DNA of 64,000 nt from Mycobacterium sp. 236(2023) (GCF_029623955.1 NZ_JARSBP010000004.1:558001-622000), one strand, 5' to 3'; shown: positions 16,918 to 26,201, numbered from the stretch's first letter. Program-made: numbers and translations. The notes: generated by a model from the letters alone, not told the origin.

Positions 16918-18717
16918 GTGACGTACGACACGATCATCCGCAACGGCCGTTGGTTCGACGGCACCGGCGCCCCGTCGGCGGTGCGCACCATCGGCATCCG
17001 CGACGGCCACGTAGCCACCATCGTCGACGGCGACCTCGACGAGACCGATTGCCCGCAGGTGATCGACGCTCAGGACAAGTGGGTGCTGCCCGGCATGCTC
17101 GACATCCACACCCATTACGACGTCGAGGTGCTCGGCGGGCCGTCGCTGTCGGAGTCGCTGCGCCACGGCGTGACAACGGTCATGCTGGGGTCGTGTTCGC
17201 TGTCGACGGTGTACGTCGACGGCCAGGATGCGGGCGACATCTTCGGCCGCGTGGAGGCCATACCCCGCGAGCACGTCATCGCCGCGGTGGATCAGCACAA
17301 GACGTGGACCAACGGCGAGGAGTACATCGACGCTCTCGAGGCCCGTCCGCTCGGCCCGAACGTCGCGGCGTTCCTCGGCCACTCCGACATGCGGGCGGCC
17401 ACCATGGGTCTGGACCGGGCCACCCGCAAGGACGAGCGGCCGACGAAGCGCGAGCAGGCGCAGATGGAGCGGATGCTCACCGAGGCGCTGCGTGCTGGGT
17501 TCGTCGGAATGTCCTCGCAACAGCTACTTTTCGACAAGCTCGACGGCGAAATCTGCCGCTCGCGCACACTGCCGTCCACCTATGCCAAGCCGCGCGAGCT
17601 GCGCCGGCTGAAATCGTTGCTGCGGCGTTCGGGACGAATCCTGCAGTCCGGGCCCAACATCGAGAATCCTCTCGACGTCGGGTCGCAGGCATTCCAGTCC
17701 CTGGGATTCATCCGCAACCCGCTCAAGACGAGCCTGCTGTCGGCGGCCGACGTCAAATCGAACCCGGTCGCGGTCAAGATCATGGGTCCCCTTGCGCGCC
17801 TGGTGAACCGTCTCGGCGGCGACTTCCGCTGGCAGCATCTACCGGTCCCGTTCGAGGTGTACGCCGACGGCATCGACCTGGTCATCTTCGAGGAGTTCGG
17901 ATCGGGTGCGGCCGCACTGCATCTCAAGGACGAGGTCGAACGCAACCAGCTGCTGCGGGACGAGTCCTACCGTCGCACGTTCCGCAAGGACTACGACGCG
18001 AAGTTCGGGATGCGGGTCTGGCATCGCGACTTCTTCGACGCCACGATCGTCGCCTGCCCCGACAGCTCGGTGGTCGGGAAGTCGTTCGGCGAGGTGGGCC
18101 GCGGCCGAGGCGGAGTGCATCCCGTCGACGCGTTCCTCGACCTGGTGCTCGAACACGGCACCCAATTACGCTGGCGCACCACGATTTCCAACCACCGTCC
18201 CGACGTCCTCAAGAAGCTTGCCGGTGATCCCGGGGTTCAGATGGGCTTCTCGGACGCCGGCGCGCACCTGCGCAACATGGCCTTCTACAACATGGGTCTG
18301 CGGCTGCTGCGCCACGTCCGCGACGCAGGCAAGTCCGGCCGTCCGTTCATGACCGTCGAGCAGGCCGTGCACCGGCTCACCGGTGAGCTCGCCGACTGGT
18401 ACCGCATCGACGCCGGCCATCTGCGTGTCGGGGATCGCGCCGACATCGTCGTCCTCGACCCGGAGCGCCTCGACGCAACGCTGGAGGACTACGCCGAGGA
18501 GCGCGTCGACCAGTACGGCGGGCTGTCCCGGATGGTCAACCGCAACGACGACACCGTGACCGCGGTGTTCGTCGGCGGCGAGGCGGCGTTCCTCGACGGC
18601 CAGCCCACACCGGTCGTCGGTGCGCAGCGCACCGGGCGCTTCCTGCGCGCCGCGCACAAGGCCCCCGCGTTGGCGGCCCAGAAAAACGAGAAGGCGGTGC
18701 TGGCGCATGTCGGTTGA
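16918..18717 (+). CDS. N-acyl-D-amino-acid deacylase-family amidohydrolase (copy 1)
   Basis: A 599-residue metal-dependent amidohydrolase of the D-aminoacylase type. The opening strand is YDTIIRNGRWFDGTGAP; H64 and H66 in LDIHTHYD are the metal ligands, and SDAGAHLRNMAF is the C-terminal Asp segment. It would hydrolyse an amide bond in an N-acylated or cyclic substrate. GTG 16918 places the first beta strand at the N-terminus; GTG 16888 is an alternative. It starts an operon: the NTF2-like gene overlaps its last 11 bases and a second amidohydrolase follows. Divergent from the dienelactone-hydrolase gene. Confidence 0.85.
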   Translation: MTYDTIIRNGRWFDGTGAPSAVRTIGIRDGHVATIVDGDLDETDCPQVIDAQDKWVLPGMLDIHTHYDVEVLGGPSLSESLRHGVTTVMLGSCSLSTVYVDGQDAGDIFGRVEAIPREHVIAAVDQHKTWTNGEEYIDALEARPLGPNVAAFLGHSDMRAATMGLDRATRKDERPTKREQAQMERMLTEALRAGFVGMSSQQLLFDKLDGEICRSRTLPSTYAKPRELRRLKSLLRRSGRILQSGPNIENPLDVGSQAFQSLGFIRNPLKTSLLSAADVKSNPVAVKIMGPLARLVNRLGGDFRWQHLPVPFEVYADGIDLVIFEEFGSGAAALHLKDEVERNQLLRDESYRRTFRKDYDAKFGMRVWHRDFFDATIVACPDSSVVGKSFGEVGRGRGGVHPVDAFLDLVLEHGTQLRWRTTISNHRPDVLKKLAGDPGVQMGFSDAGAHLRNMAFYNMGLRLLRHVRDAGKSGRPFMTVEQAVHRLTGELADWYRIDAGHLRVGDRADIVVLDPERLDATLEDYAEERVDQYGGLSRMVNRNDDTVTAVFVGGEAAFLDGQPTPVVGAQRTGRFLRAAHKAPALAAQKNEKAVLAHVG

Positions 18718-19177
18718 CCAGGTGACCCGTGCAGGTGAGGTCGAGGCGACCGTGCTCGAGATGTGGGCGGCGCTGTCGGCGCGCGATTGGGAGGCCATCA
18801 AGGCCTTCCTCTCCCCCGACTGCATCTACCTGGACATGCCCGTCGGCCCCGCTGCGGCGGCGCGGGGTCCCGAGGACATCGTCAAGCGGTTGAAGATCGG
18901 CATCGAGCCGTTGGCGTCCTATGAGAACTTCACCGGCCTGATGGTCAGCAACGGCGTCGACGTGATGTACGAGCATCACGAGGAATGGCACTGGACCACA
19001 GGCGAATCCGCGGTCCTGCAATTCGTCAGCGTGCACCGCATCGAGGGCGGCAAGATCACGCTGTGGAAGGACTACTGGGACATGGGAGCCCTGGCCAACC
19101 ACGCCCCGCCCACCTGGCTGGCCGATTTCGCCAACGCCGACATGTCGTGGGTCTTCGACGCCACCGGCCTGGTTTAG
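18707..19177 (+). CDS. NTF2-like / limonene-epoxide-hydrolase-family protein
   Basis: A 156-residue cone-shaped alpha+beta-barrel protein of the SnoaL/limonene-1,2-epoxide hydrolase group. TVLEMWAALSARDWEAIKAFLSPDCIYLDMP is the typical N-terminal segment, and GGKITLWKDYWDMG closes the barrel. ATG 18707 overlaps the upstream amidohydrolase by 11 bases, and the second amidohydrolase starts 11 bases after its stop, so it is embedded in the operon. It may hydrate an epoxide or bind a cyclic intermediate of the same pathway; this is inferred from family and context. Confidence 0.8.
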   Translation: MSVDQVTRAGEVEATVLEMWAALSARDWEAIKAFLSPDCIYLDMPVGPAAAARGPEDIVKRLKIGIEPLASYENFTGLMVSNGVDVMYEHHEEWHWTTGESAVLQFVSVHRIEGGKITLWKDYWDMGALANHAPPTWLADFANADMSWVFDATGLV

Positions 19178-19188
19178 AGGAGATAACG

Positions 19189-20949
19189 ATGTTGGACCTG
19201 AAGATCACCGGTGGCACCGTCGTCGACGGCACCGGCGCCGACCGCTTCCGCGCGGACATCGGCATCAAGGACGGGCGCATCGTCGAGGTGCGCCGCCGTG
19301 ACGGCGACGGCGCCGGTTTGGAGACCGACGCCGCCCACGAGATCGACGCGACGGGACGGGTTGTCGCGCCCGGATTCGTCGACGTGCACACCCATTACGA
19401 CGGACAGGTCAGCTGGGACGACACTCTGGAACCGTCGAGCATGCACGGTGTGACGACGGTGGTCAGTGGCAACTGCGGCGTCGGCTTCGCTCCGGTGCGC
19501 CCCGGCAAGGAACAGTGGCTCATCGAGTTGATGGAGGGTGTCGAGGACATCCCGGGGAGCGCACTGGCCGAGGGCATCACATGGGAATGGGAGAGCTTCC
19601 CCGAGTATCTGGACGCGATCGGGAAACGCAATCTGGCCATCGACTACGGCACGCAGATCGCCCACAGCGCGGTGCGCGGCTACGTCATGGGTGACCGTGG
19701 TGCCCGCAACGAGGACGCCACGCCGGCAGACATCGATGCGATGGCACGCCTCGTGCGCGAGGGCATCGAGGCTGGGGCACTAGGCTTTTCGACGTCGCGT
19801 ACCGAGGCGCACCGCGCGCTGGACGGCACCGTGATGCCGGGAACGTATGCCGTCGAAGCCGAGTTGCTCGGCCTGGGCCGGGCGATGGCCGCCGGCGGTC
19901 AGGCCGTGTTCGAGTGCTCGCCGGCGGGGACGGCGGGCGAGAACGACGCTGCCTCGCTGACCGAGCTGGACCTGCTCACCCGCATCGCCGAGGACATCGA
20001 CCGGCCGGTGTCCTTCACGCTGCTGCAGACCGGTGGGGCACCGACGCTGTATCGCGAACAACTCGACCGGATCGGCAAGGCGCACGACAACGGCCTCGCG
20101 GTGTACGGCCAGTTCGCGGCGCGCCCGTTCGGCATGTTGTTCGGATTCCCGGGATATCACGCGTTCACCCACCGGCCGACATACCGGGCGCTGAAGGCGA
20201 AGTACGGTTCCGACGAGCTGGCGGCGAAACTGGCCGAGCCGTCGGTGCGTGCGGCGATCTTGAGTGAGACGGACCTGCCGCCGCAGCCGGTGCCGATGTT
20301 CGACGCGTTGTTCGCGCTCGTGCAGAACGCGCTGGAGCGCATCTACCCGATGGGCAATCCGCCGGACTACGAACCGACGCCCGACATGACGGTGGCTGCG
20401 ATCGCTGCGCGCCGCGGCGAGGATCCGTTGGCGACGCTGTACGACCTGATGCTCGAAGACAATGCGACCGCGATGCTGATGCTGCCGTTCTTCAACTACG
20501 CCGACGGCAATCACGACGCCATTCACGAGATGATGTCGCATCCCGGAACGGTGTCAGGCCTGTCGGACGGCGGCGCGCACTGCGGACTGATCTGCGATGC
20601 CTCGTACCCCACGTTCCTGCTGACGCACTGGGCCCGCGATCGTCATCGCGGCCCGAAGTTCTCGTTGGAGACGGTGGTGCGCAAGCAGACCCTGGATACC
20701 GCAACGCTTTTCGGGTTGTCGGATCGGGGTGTCATCGCGGTGGGCAAGAAGGCCGACATCAACGTCATCGACATGGAGGCGCTGCGCCTCGACGTGCCGC
20801 GGATGGTCTACGACCTGCCTGCGGGCGGTCGCCGGCTGATCCAGGGGGCGTCCGGCTACGACGCCACCGTCGTCAGTGGTGTGGTGACGCGCCGTCACGG
20901 CCTCGACACCGGCGCCCGGCCGGGCGGGCTGCTGCGCGGCGTCCGCTAG
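19189..20949 (+). CDS. N-acyl-D-amino-acid deacylase-family amidohydrolase (copy 2)
   Basis: A 586-residue relative of the first amidohydrolase in the operon. H67 and H69 in FVDVHTHYDGQ are metal ligands; NCGVGFAPVRPG, GFSTSR and SDGGAHCGLICD are family segments. ATG 19189 has GAGGAG seven bases upstream, overlapping the stop of the NTF2-like gene. The two amidohydrolases share architecture but differ in length and sequence, so they probably act on successive or different substrates. A hairpin at 20956-21018 follows the stop. Confidence 0.88.
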   Translation: MLDLKITGGTVVDGTGADRFRADIGIKDGRIVEVRRRDGDGAGLETDAAHEIDATGRVVAPGFVDVHTHYDGQVSWDDTLEPSSMHGVTTVVSGNCGVGFAPVRPGKEQWLIELMEGVEDIPGSALAEGITWEWESFPEYLDAIGKRNLAIDYGTQIAHSAVRGYVMGDRGARNEDATPADIDAMARLVREGIEAGALGFSTSRTEAHRALDGTVMPGTYAVEAELLGLGRAMAAGGQAVFECSPAGTAGENDAASLTELDLLTRIAEDIDRPVSFTLLQTGGAPTLYREQLDRIGKAHDNGLAVYGQFAARPFGMLFGFPGYHAFTHRPTYRALKAKYGSDELAAKLAEPSVRAAILSETDLPPQPVPMFDALFALVQNALERIYPMGNPPDYEPTPDMTVAAIAARRGEDPLATLYDLMLEDNATAMLMLPFFNYADGNHDAIHEMMSHPGTVSGLSDGGAHCGLICDASYPTFLLTHWARDRHRGPKFSLETVVRKQTLDTATLFGLSDRGVIAVGKKADINVIDMEALRLDVPRMVYDLPAGGRRLIQGASGYDATVVSGVVTRRHGLDTGARPGGLLRGVR

Positions 20950-20955
20950 CGATCT

Positions 20956-21018
20956 CGCCGAAACGGAAAGTACGCAGGGCTCTACCCGCACTTCCCCTGC
21001 TGGAATTCCGTTTCGGCG
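20956..21018. terminator. Bidirectional hairpin between convergent genes
   Basis: Outer arms of 13 bases pair perfectly (CGCCGAAACGGAA at 20956-20968 with its complement at 21006-21018). After a 5 by 5 internal loop, a second stem GCAGGG/CCCTGC (20974-20979 with 20995-21000) continues it. It lies seven bases after the amidohydrolase stop and seven before the stop of the leftward FluG-like gene, so it can serve both. It lacks a U-tract, as is common in mycobacteria. Confidence 0.65.
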
Positions 21019-21024
21019 CGCGGG

Positions 21025-22128
21025 TCAGAGTTTGTAGACGCGGCGGGCGTTGCCGTGCGCGATCAGGTCGACGACCCGGATCGCGTCGGCTTTGCTCCAC
21101 TCGTCGGCATCGACGAAACCCTGCAGCGTCGCGGTGATGCCGTTGCGCCAGAGGCGCGCTCCGAGATGGTGCAGTTCCGCGGGACCGAAGCCATCTGACG
21201 AGTACAGGATCTTGCGGAACGGCGCCATCTCCAGCAGGCGACCGATGAAGGCCGCCGACCGGGCGCCGAGGTAATTGATGGACAGGCCGCCGTCGAGGTA
21301 GACGTTGTTGAACGCCTGCGCCAGATAGCCCGCCTCACGCTCATACGGATAGCAGTGCAGCAGCATCACCGGGGTGTCGCCGCTGACCCGCAGAAAGTCC
21401 AGCAGGTGAAGGGGATTGGCGGCGTCGAGATCACAGTCGCGATCGCCGAACCCGACATGGAACTGCAGGGGCTTGCCGATCCGCAGCGCGCGGTGCAGAC
21501 CGAACCGCAGCAGCACCCGGTCGGTCAGCCGGGTGCCCCCGTCGTCGCGCCAGCGAGCCGCCGCGTCGGCCACCTCGGACGGCGAGGGCTCGCAGAGATC
21601 TCCGACGAACCCGCCCCGGTACGCGAGCACCGATTTGGTGCCGACGGCCGTGCGGGCACGCCGCCACAGGATCTCGTCGAACGCGTCGGCGTAGTCCCCC
21701 GGCGCTGCCGCCGCCTCCTCGGCCACCGATTCCAGCCGCACCACCTCGTGCACCCGGCCCACCCCCAGGCCGGCCATCTCCCCGAGATCGGCCACGCCGG
21801 AAGCGAATCCGGTGTCCACGAGCCAGTCCGACACGGACACGTCGACCAGCAGACGCCGCGCCAGATCTGCTTCCGGAATCGCGCTGCGCGCTGCCCAGTA
21901 CGCGTCGGCGTCGGCGTGCCGCTCCAGCCCGACGAACGGGGCGCAGTGCGCGCGCACGGCGAACCCGAGCTGGGTGTCGAACGCCGAGTCGAAGTCGGCC
22001 AGCGGTTCGGTGTTGGCCTCGTTGAGCGCATTCTCGAATCGCGCGCGGTCGCCCGGCTCGAGCCAGCAGCCGTGCACATGATGGTCGATCAGCGAAACCG
22101 ACTCGACGTGCTCCCGCAGAGCCGTCAC
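21025..22128 (-). CDS. FluG N-domain-like amidohydrolase
   Basis: A 367-residue TIM-barrel amidohydrolase. LIDHHVHG near the N-terminus has the HxH metal pair (H17, H19); HVGFGDRDCDLDAANP, LLHCYPYEREAGYLA and ILYSSDGFGPAE are later barrel strands, the last with the Asp. In fungal FluG and plant nodulin/GS-like proteins this domain is fused to a glutamine-synthetase domain. Here the two are adjacent genes, 18 bases apart, on the same strand. By position and type it corresponds, as I recall, to M. tuberculosis Rv1879. It may cleave a gamma-glutamyl amide, which is inference. Confidence 0.8.
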   Translation of the reverse strand: MTALREHVESVSLIDHHVHGCWLEPGDRARFENALNEANTEPLADFDSAFDTQLGFAVRAHCAPFVGLERHADADAYWAARSAIPEADLARRLLVDVSVSDWLVDTGFASGVADLGEMAGLGVGRVHEVVRLESVAEEAAAAPGDYADAFDEILWRRARTAVGTKSVLAYRGGFVGDLCEPSPSEVADAAARWRDDGGTRLTDRVLLRFGLHRALRIGKPLQFHVGFGDRDCDLDAANPLHLLDFLRVSGDTPVMLLHCYPYEREAGYLAQAFNNVYLDGGLSINYLGARSAAFIGRLLEMAPFRKILYSSDGFGPAELHHLGARLWRNGITATLQGFVDADEWSKADAIRVVDLIAHGNARRVYKL

Positions 22129-22146
22129 TCACACGCTCCGAATCAC

Positions 22147-23508
22147 TTAAACGCTCCAAGCGAGACGGAACTTCGCCGCGAGCTCTTCGGGGGTGAGGTC
22201 GGCGAAGTTCTCGTGCTCGTACCGGCGCACCGCCACCACTGCATCGACCACTGCGTCGCCGAGGATGCCGCGCATTGTCGCCGATGAGTCGAGCCTGTCC
22301 AGGATCGCTGTCTGGTCGGTGGGCAACACCGTGATCCCGGCCTCGGCGCGGGCTTCCTCGGTGAGGCTTGACGGGTCCACCGGAACCTCAGCGGGCAACG
22401 TGAGTTGACGTTCGATGCCGTCGAGTGCGAGGCCGAGGATCGCCGCCGAGGCAAGATAGGTGTTGGCGGACGGATCGATGATCTTCACCTCGACGTTGGC
22501 GCCGTACGGGTTGGCCTCCCCGCCGGTCAGGTATCGCACTGCGGCTTCCCGGTTTTCGGTGCCCCAGCAGGCGTAGGCCCCTGCCCAACTCCCCGGCTGC
22601 ATCCGCAGCCCGGACAGGATCGACCCACCGAACACGCCCTGGGCGTCCCCGAGACCGGCCAGCACGCCTGCGACGGCCGACGCCCCCTCGGCCGTCATCC
22701 CGCCCGGCCCGTCACCTCCCGAGAACAGCGGCACCCCGTCGCGGGTGAACGAAAAGTGTTGGTGCGCACCTGAACCCACGCTTCCGGCGAACGGCACCGG
22801 TGACAGGCTCACGCGCATGTCGTACTTGCGCGCGACGCGGCCGATGATGATCCGCATCAACGTCAGCTGATCTGCTGCGGCCATCGGCGGCTGCGGCGCC
22901 AGCGAGATCTCGAACTGGTTCTTGCCGTACTCGGGGTGGAACTGCTCGATCACCACGCCGGACGCGGTCGCCGCCGCGGTCACGTCGCGGACGAAGCCTT
23001 CGTGTTCGAGCACACCGGCCAGGCCGTACTGCGCCCACAGGTGCGCGGGCAGTTGCGCGCCGTCCGGTCCGACGAGAACGAACTCGATCTCGTGTCCGAC
23101 GAGTGCGTCGATGCCTGCCGCGGTCAGCGTGTCCTGGACACGCTGCAGCGTTCCGCGAGTGCAGTACGGATCGGCAGTGCCATCCTGATGGAAGAAAGAC
23201 CCAGGCGCCCAAGCCAATCCGTCACCGAGGATGCGCAGCGCGCCGAGATCGATCCGGATGCGCTGGTCACCCACGACGCCGGTGGACTCGCTGAAGACGA
23301 TGCCCGCCTGGTCGACGGTGAACACATGCCAGACGGGGCTGGCACCCAGGCCGGGTTCGGCGAACGCTCCCATCCGGCGCAGCGGGACGGTTTTCGCGTG
23401 GATCAGCCCCGCAGGATTCACCACGGTGCCGATCAGCGTGGCTACACCGTCGGCCTCGAGTTGGGCGATGGCTGCAGCGGCGAGCGGTTTGGCGGCCATG
23501 TCAGCCAT
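22147..23508 (-). CDS. glnA3: Glutamine synthetase-family enzyme (GlnA3 type)
   Basis: A 453-residue type I glutamine-synthetase homologue. Conserved catalytic-domain segments are GHEIEFVL, QFHPEYGKNQFEISL, GSGAHQHFSF and the NRE region in WGTENREAAVRYL; the C-terminal EVKIIDPSANTYLASAA is also typical. It lacks the adenylylation-type features of the main GlnA1 and begins with a short divergent beta-grasp domain. It matches the M. tuberculosis glnA3 (Rv1878) position beside the MFS and FluG-like genes. Homologues in Streptomyces glutamylate polyamines rather than ammonia, so gamma-glutamylation of an amine is the likely reaction. Confidence 0.85.
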   Translation of the reverse strand: MADMAAKPLAAAAIAQLEADGVATLIGTVVNPAGLIHAKTVPLRRMGAFAEPGLGASPVWHVFTVDQAGIVFSESTGVVGDQRIRIDLGALRILGDGLAWAPGSFFHQDGTADPYCTRGTLQRVQDTLTAAGIDALVGHEIEFVLVGPDGAQLPAHLWAQYGLAGVLEHEGFVRDVTAAATASGVVIEQFHPEYGKNQFEISLAPQPPMAAADQLTLMRIIIGRVARKYDMRVSLSPVPFAGSVGSGAHQHFSFTRDGVPLFSGGDGPGGMTAEGASAVAGVLAGLGDAQGVFGGSILSGLRMQPGSWAGAYACWGTENREAAVRYLTGGEANPYGANVEVKIIDPSANTYLASAAILGLALDGIERQLTLPAEVPVDPSSLTEEARAEAGITVLPTDQTAILDRLDSSATMRGILGDAVVDAVVAVRRYEHENFADLTPEELAAKFRLAWSV

Positions 23509-23529
23509 TCTGCCGCCGACCGGCTCGAC

Positions 23530-24012
23530 TTACAGCGTGATCTTGCAGGTCTGCCCGATGTCGAGGGTGCGCAGCATCCGGCCCATACCCACCCACATGG
23601 CACACGAGATCGCCAGGTCGGTCAGTAATTCGTCGTCGAAATGGGCCGCGGCACGCTCCCAGAAGTCCTCGTCGTCGCGCAGTTCGGTGTGATCGGTGGC
23701 GAAGCGGTGCGCGAACTCCATCGCGATGCGCTCGGCGTCGCTGTAGCCCGGCCACGTCCGCCACTGCGTCGCGTAGTCGTAGAACTCTTCGCTGATGCCG
23801 TTGGCCTCGCCCTCGGAGTCGCGCGTGTTCTGGCACACCACGCACTCGTTGGCGTACGCGATCACGATCCGCGCAGCCTCGCGGGTCCGCATCGGCAGCC
23901 GGCTCTTCGTGTAGACGGCGTTCGTGAACTGGGCCATCGCGGTGCCCAACTCCGGCGACTTCACGGCGAATGCCGTCACGTCGTCGTCCGAGAAATCTCC
24001 AATGCGGCTCAT
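23530..24012 (-). CDS. Carboxymuconolactone decarboxylase / AhpD-like protein
   Basis: A 160-residue all-helical protein with the AhpD-type redox motif CVVCQN preceded by Glu in the usual helix (ARIVIAYANECVVCQNTRDSE). AhpD-like members act as peroxidase adaptors or disulfide reductants; others lack any known activity. It is 21 bases upstream of glnA3 and 42 downstream of the MFS gene, inside the leftward run that begins with bacterioferritin, which would fit an oxidative-stress role. That link is inferred from context. Confidence 0.82.
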   Translation of the reverse strand: MSRIGDFSDDDVTAFAVKSPELGTAMAQFTNAVYTKSRLPMRTREAARIVIAYANECVVCQNTRDSEGEANGISEEFYDYATQWRTWPGYSDAERIAMEFAHRFATDHTELRDDEDFWERAAAHFDDELLTDLAISCAMWVGMGRMLRTLDIGQTCKITL

Positions 24013-24054
24013 ATCGGCAGCGTACGCGCCGGGACCCCGGAATTGGAACGTGTT

Positions 24055-26097
24055 TCACTTTCCTGCCGTGGCGAGCTCCGCACGGTCGTCGTCCCAGTCG
24101 CGCTGCACCAGCAGCCGCTGCGCGATCCGCTCCAGGGCGGCTTCGACTTCGTCGCGGTCGGGCCGTCCCTCGAAGTTCGGCGAGGTCTCCAACTTCTCCA
24201 CGATGCGGCCGACCAGCGCCGAGGTCGCCGAGGCGACCTGCTGGGCACCTGACTGGGTGAGCCAGAGCTGGTCTCCGGTGCGCAGCGCGTGACCGCACTC
24301 GACGAGCCGGTCGAACGTCGGAGACAGCACCTCCGGCGGCAGCCGAAGTCGCTCCGCCATCTGACTCAGTCGCGCCGAACCGAACACCTGACCCTGCCGG
24401 TAGATCTGGATCAGCGCCCACAGCAGCGCGATGTCGGACTCGCAGCCGTGCGTGCCTGCGATGCTGCGCAACTTGATCTCCGGCGAGTGCCGGACCAGAC
24501 GCCCGACGGCCGTCTCGAGAAGCTTCTCCGGGTCCTCGGACGACGGCATGCCGAAACCCTCCCCCATGTCCAGCGCCGCGGTCGTCTCGATGTCGCGCAG
24601 CGGCACCTGCTTGAGCGTCAGTGCCACCAGGAAACCGATGACCGCAACCGGTGCCGCGCACAGGAACACCAGGCCCAGCGAATCGGAGTAGGCCTGCACG
24701 ATCGGCGCGGCGACGGCGTCGGGCAGCCGGTGCAGGGCCTGCGGGGACTGTGCCGCCTCGGGCGGCGCTCCGCCCGCTGCCAGTGCGCCGACAATCCGCG
24801 CGTCCAGAAAGTTGGCGAACAGCGAGCCGAAAATGGCTGCGCCGAACGAACTTCCGATGGTGCGGAAGAACGTCACCCCCGACGTCGCAACGCCCAGGTC
24901 GGAGAACGTCGCGGTGCTCTGCACGATCAGGACCAGAACCTGCATGCACATCCCGATCCCGGTGCCCAGCACGAACAGGTAGACGCTCTGCTGCCAGACC
25001 GGCGTGGTCGCGTCCATCTGGGACAGCAGAACGAAGCCCAGCGTCATGATGGCGGTGCCGGCGACGGGGAAGATCTTGTACCTGCCGGTGCGGCTGACGA
25101 GTACACCGCTGCCCATCGACGTGAGCAGCAGCCCGCCGACCATGGGCAGGGTGCGCAGACCGGACTCAGTGGCCGAGACGCCGTCGACGAATTGCATGAA
25201 GGTTGGCATGAACGTCAGTGCGCCGAGCATCGCAAAGCCGACGATGAACGACAGCACGCAGCAGACGGTGAACACCGGGCTCGCGAACAGCCGGATCGGA
25301 AGCACGGGTTCCTCGGCGCGCAGTTCGACTCGGACGAACAGCGCCAGCGCGACCGCCGAACCGACGAACAGCCCGATGATCATCGGTGACGACCAGGCGT
25401 ATGTGCTGCCGCCCCAGCTGGTGGCCAGCGTCAGGCCGGAAGCGCCGAGGCCGATCAGCACGATGCCGGCGTAGTCGATCACCGGGCGGGTGCGCCTGCT
25501 CAGCGCAGGGATGGTCGCCAGCGCGACGATGAGCACGACGATGCCGATGGGCACGTTGATCCAGAACGCCCAGCGCCACGTCAGGTGGTCGGTGAAGTAG
25601 CCGCCCAGCAGCGGCCCGATGACGGTGGTGACGCCGAAGACGGCACCGAGCGCCCCCTGATAGCGGCCGCGATCGCGCAGCGGGATGACCTCGCCGATGA
25701 GCGCCGTGGCGGTGACCATCAGCGCGCCGCCGCCGATGCCCTGCAACGCGCGCGACGCGACGAGCATCTCCATCGACGACGCGATCCCGCAGAGGATCGA
25801 GCCGACGAGGAAGAACATCACCGCGGCACCGAAGATGACCTTGCGGCCGAACAGGTCGCCGAGCTTGCCGACGATGGCGGTCGCGATCGTCGACGCCAGC
25901 AGGTAGCTCGTGACGACCCACGACTGATGACCAGCGCCGCCCAGATCGGCGACCACCGTCGGCAGGGCCGTCGCGACGATCGTCTGGTCCAACGCCGCCA
26001 GCAGCATGCCGAGGACGACGGCGACGAAGATGATGTTGCGGCGCTGTGAGCTGACGGGTGCTGAATCGCTCGGCGCTGTGTCTGGTGGAGCCTGCAT
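24055..26097 (-). CDS. DHA2-family MFS exporter with C-terminal winged-helix-like domain
   Basis: A 680-residue protein. Residues 20 to about 515 form a 14-TM drug:H+ antiporter with LDQTIVATALPTV in TM1, GKLGDLFGRK (motif A) and a motif-C segment FGVTTVIGPLLGGYF. After the last TM come about 160 cytoplasmic residues; SARLSQMAERLRLPPEVLSPTFDRLVECGHALRTGDQLWLTQSG reads like a MarR-type winged helix. The length is close to M. tuberculosis Rv1877 (687), which I recall as the neighbour of bfrA. ATG 26097 was chosen over 26124 because GGGAGG lies six bases upstream. Substrate unknown. Confidence 0.85.
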   Translation of the reverse strand: MQAPPDTAPSDSAPVSSQRRNIIFVAVVLGMLLAALDQTIVATALPTVVADLGGAGHQSWVVTSYLLASTIATAIVGKLGDLFGRKVIFGAAVMFFLVGSILCGIASSMEMLVASRALQGIGGGALMVTATALIGEVIPLRDRGRYQGALGAVFGVTTVIGPLLGGYFTDHLTWRWAFWINVPIGIVVLIVALATIPALSRRTRPVIDYAGIVLIGLGASGLTLATSWGGSTYAWSSPMIIGLFVGSAVALALFVRVELRAEEPVLPIRLFASPVFTVCCVLSFIVGFAMLGALTFMPTFMQFVDGVSATESGLRTLPMVGGLLLTSMGSGVLVSRTGRYKIFPVAGTAIMTLGFVLLSQMDATTPVWQQSVYLFVLGTGIGMCMQVLVLIVQSTATFSDLGVATSGVTFFRTIGSSFGAAIFGSLFANFLDARIVGALAAGGAPPEAAQSPQALHRLPDAVAAPIVQAYSDSLGLVFLCAAPVAVIGFLVALTLKQVPLRDIETTAALDMGEGFGMPSSEDPEKLLETAVGRLVRHSPEIKLRSIAGTHGCESDIALLWALIQIYRQGQVFGSARLSQMAERLRLPPEVLSPTFDRLVECGHALRTGDQLWLTQSGAQQVASATSALVGRIVEKLETSPNFEGRPDRDEVEAALERIAQRLLVQRDWDDDRAELATAGK

Positions 26098-26123
26098 ACC
26101 TGCCTCCCTGGAAACCGCCTTCA

Positions 26124-26141
26124 CGTTAGAACATCGTTAGA
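26124..26141 (-). promoter_or_regulatory. Direct repeat upstream of the MFS gene (candidate operator)
   Basis: Two copies of CGTTAGA (26124-26130 and 26135-26141) are spaced 11 bases start to start, one helical turn, 27 to 44 bases upstream of the MFS start codon. Direct repeats on one face of the helix suit a regulator binding as tandem monomers. No match to a known mycobacterial box was recognised. Confidence 0.35.
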
Positions 26142-26201
26142 TGACCTATGAAAGTTACGGTACCCAGGAAGCAGGTTCCCTCGGGCGCGCGGCCCGAACC
26201 G

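Noticed and set aside
16950..18227. Forward 425-codon open frame inside amidohydrolase copy 1
   Set aside because: Arg-rich frame-shifted shadow of a gene with intact metal-binding motifs.
23501..24949. Reverse-strand open frame of 482 codons over the AhpD-like gene and the MFS C-terminus
   Set aside because: Same strand as the real genes but another frame; composition is a Gly/Arg/Ala shadow and both real genes have recognisable domains.
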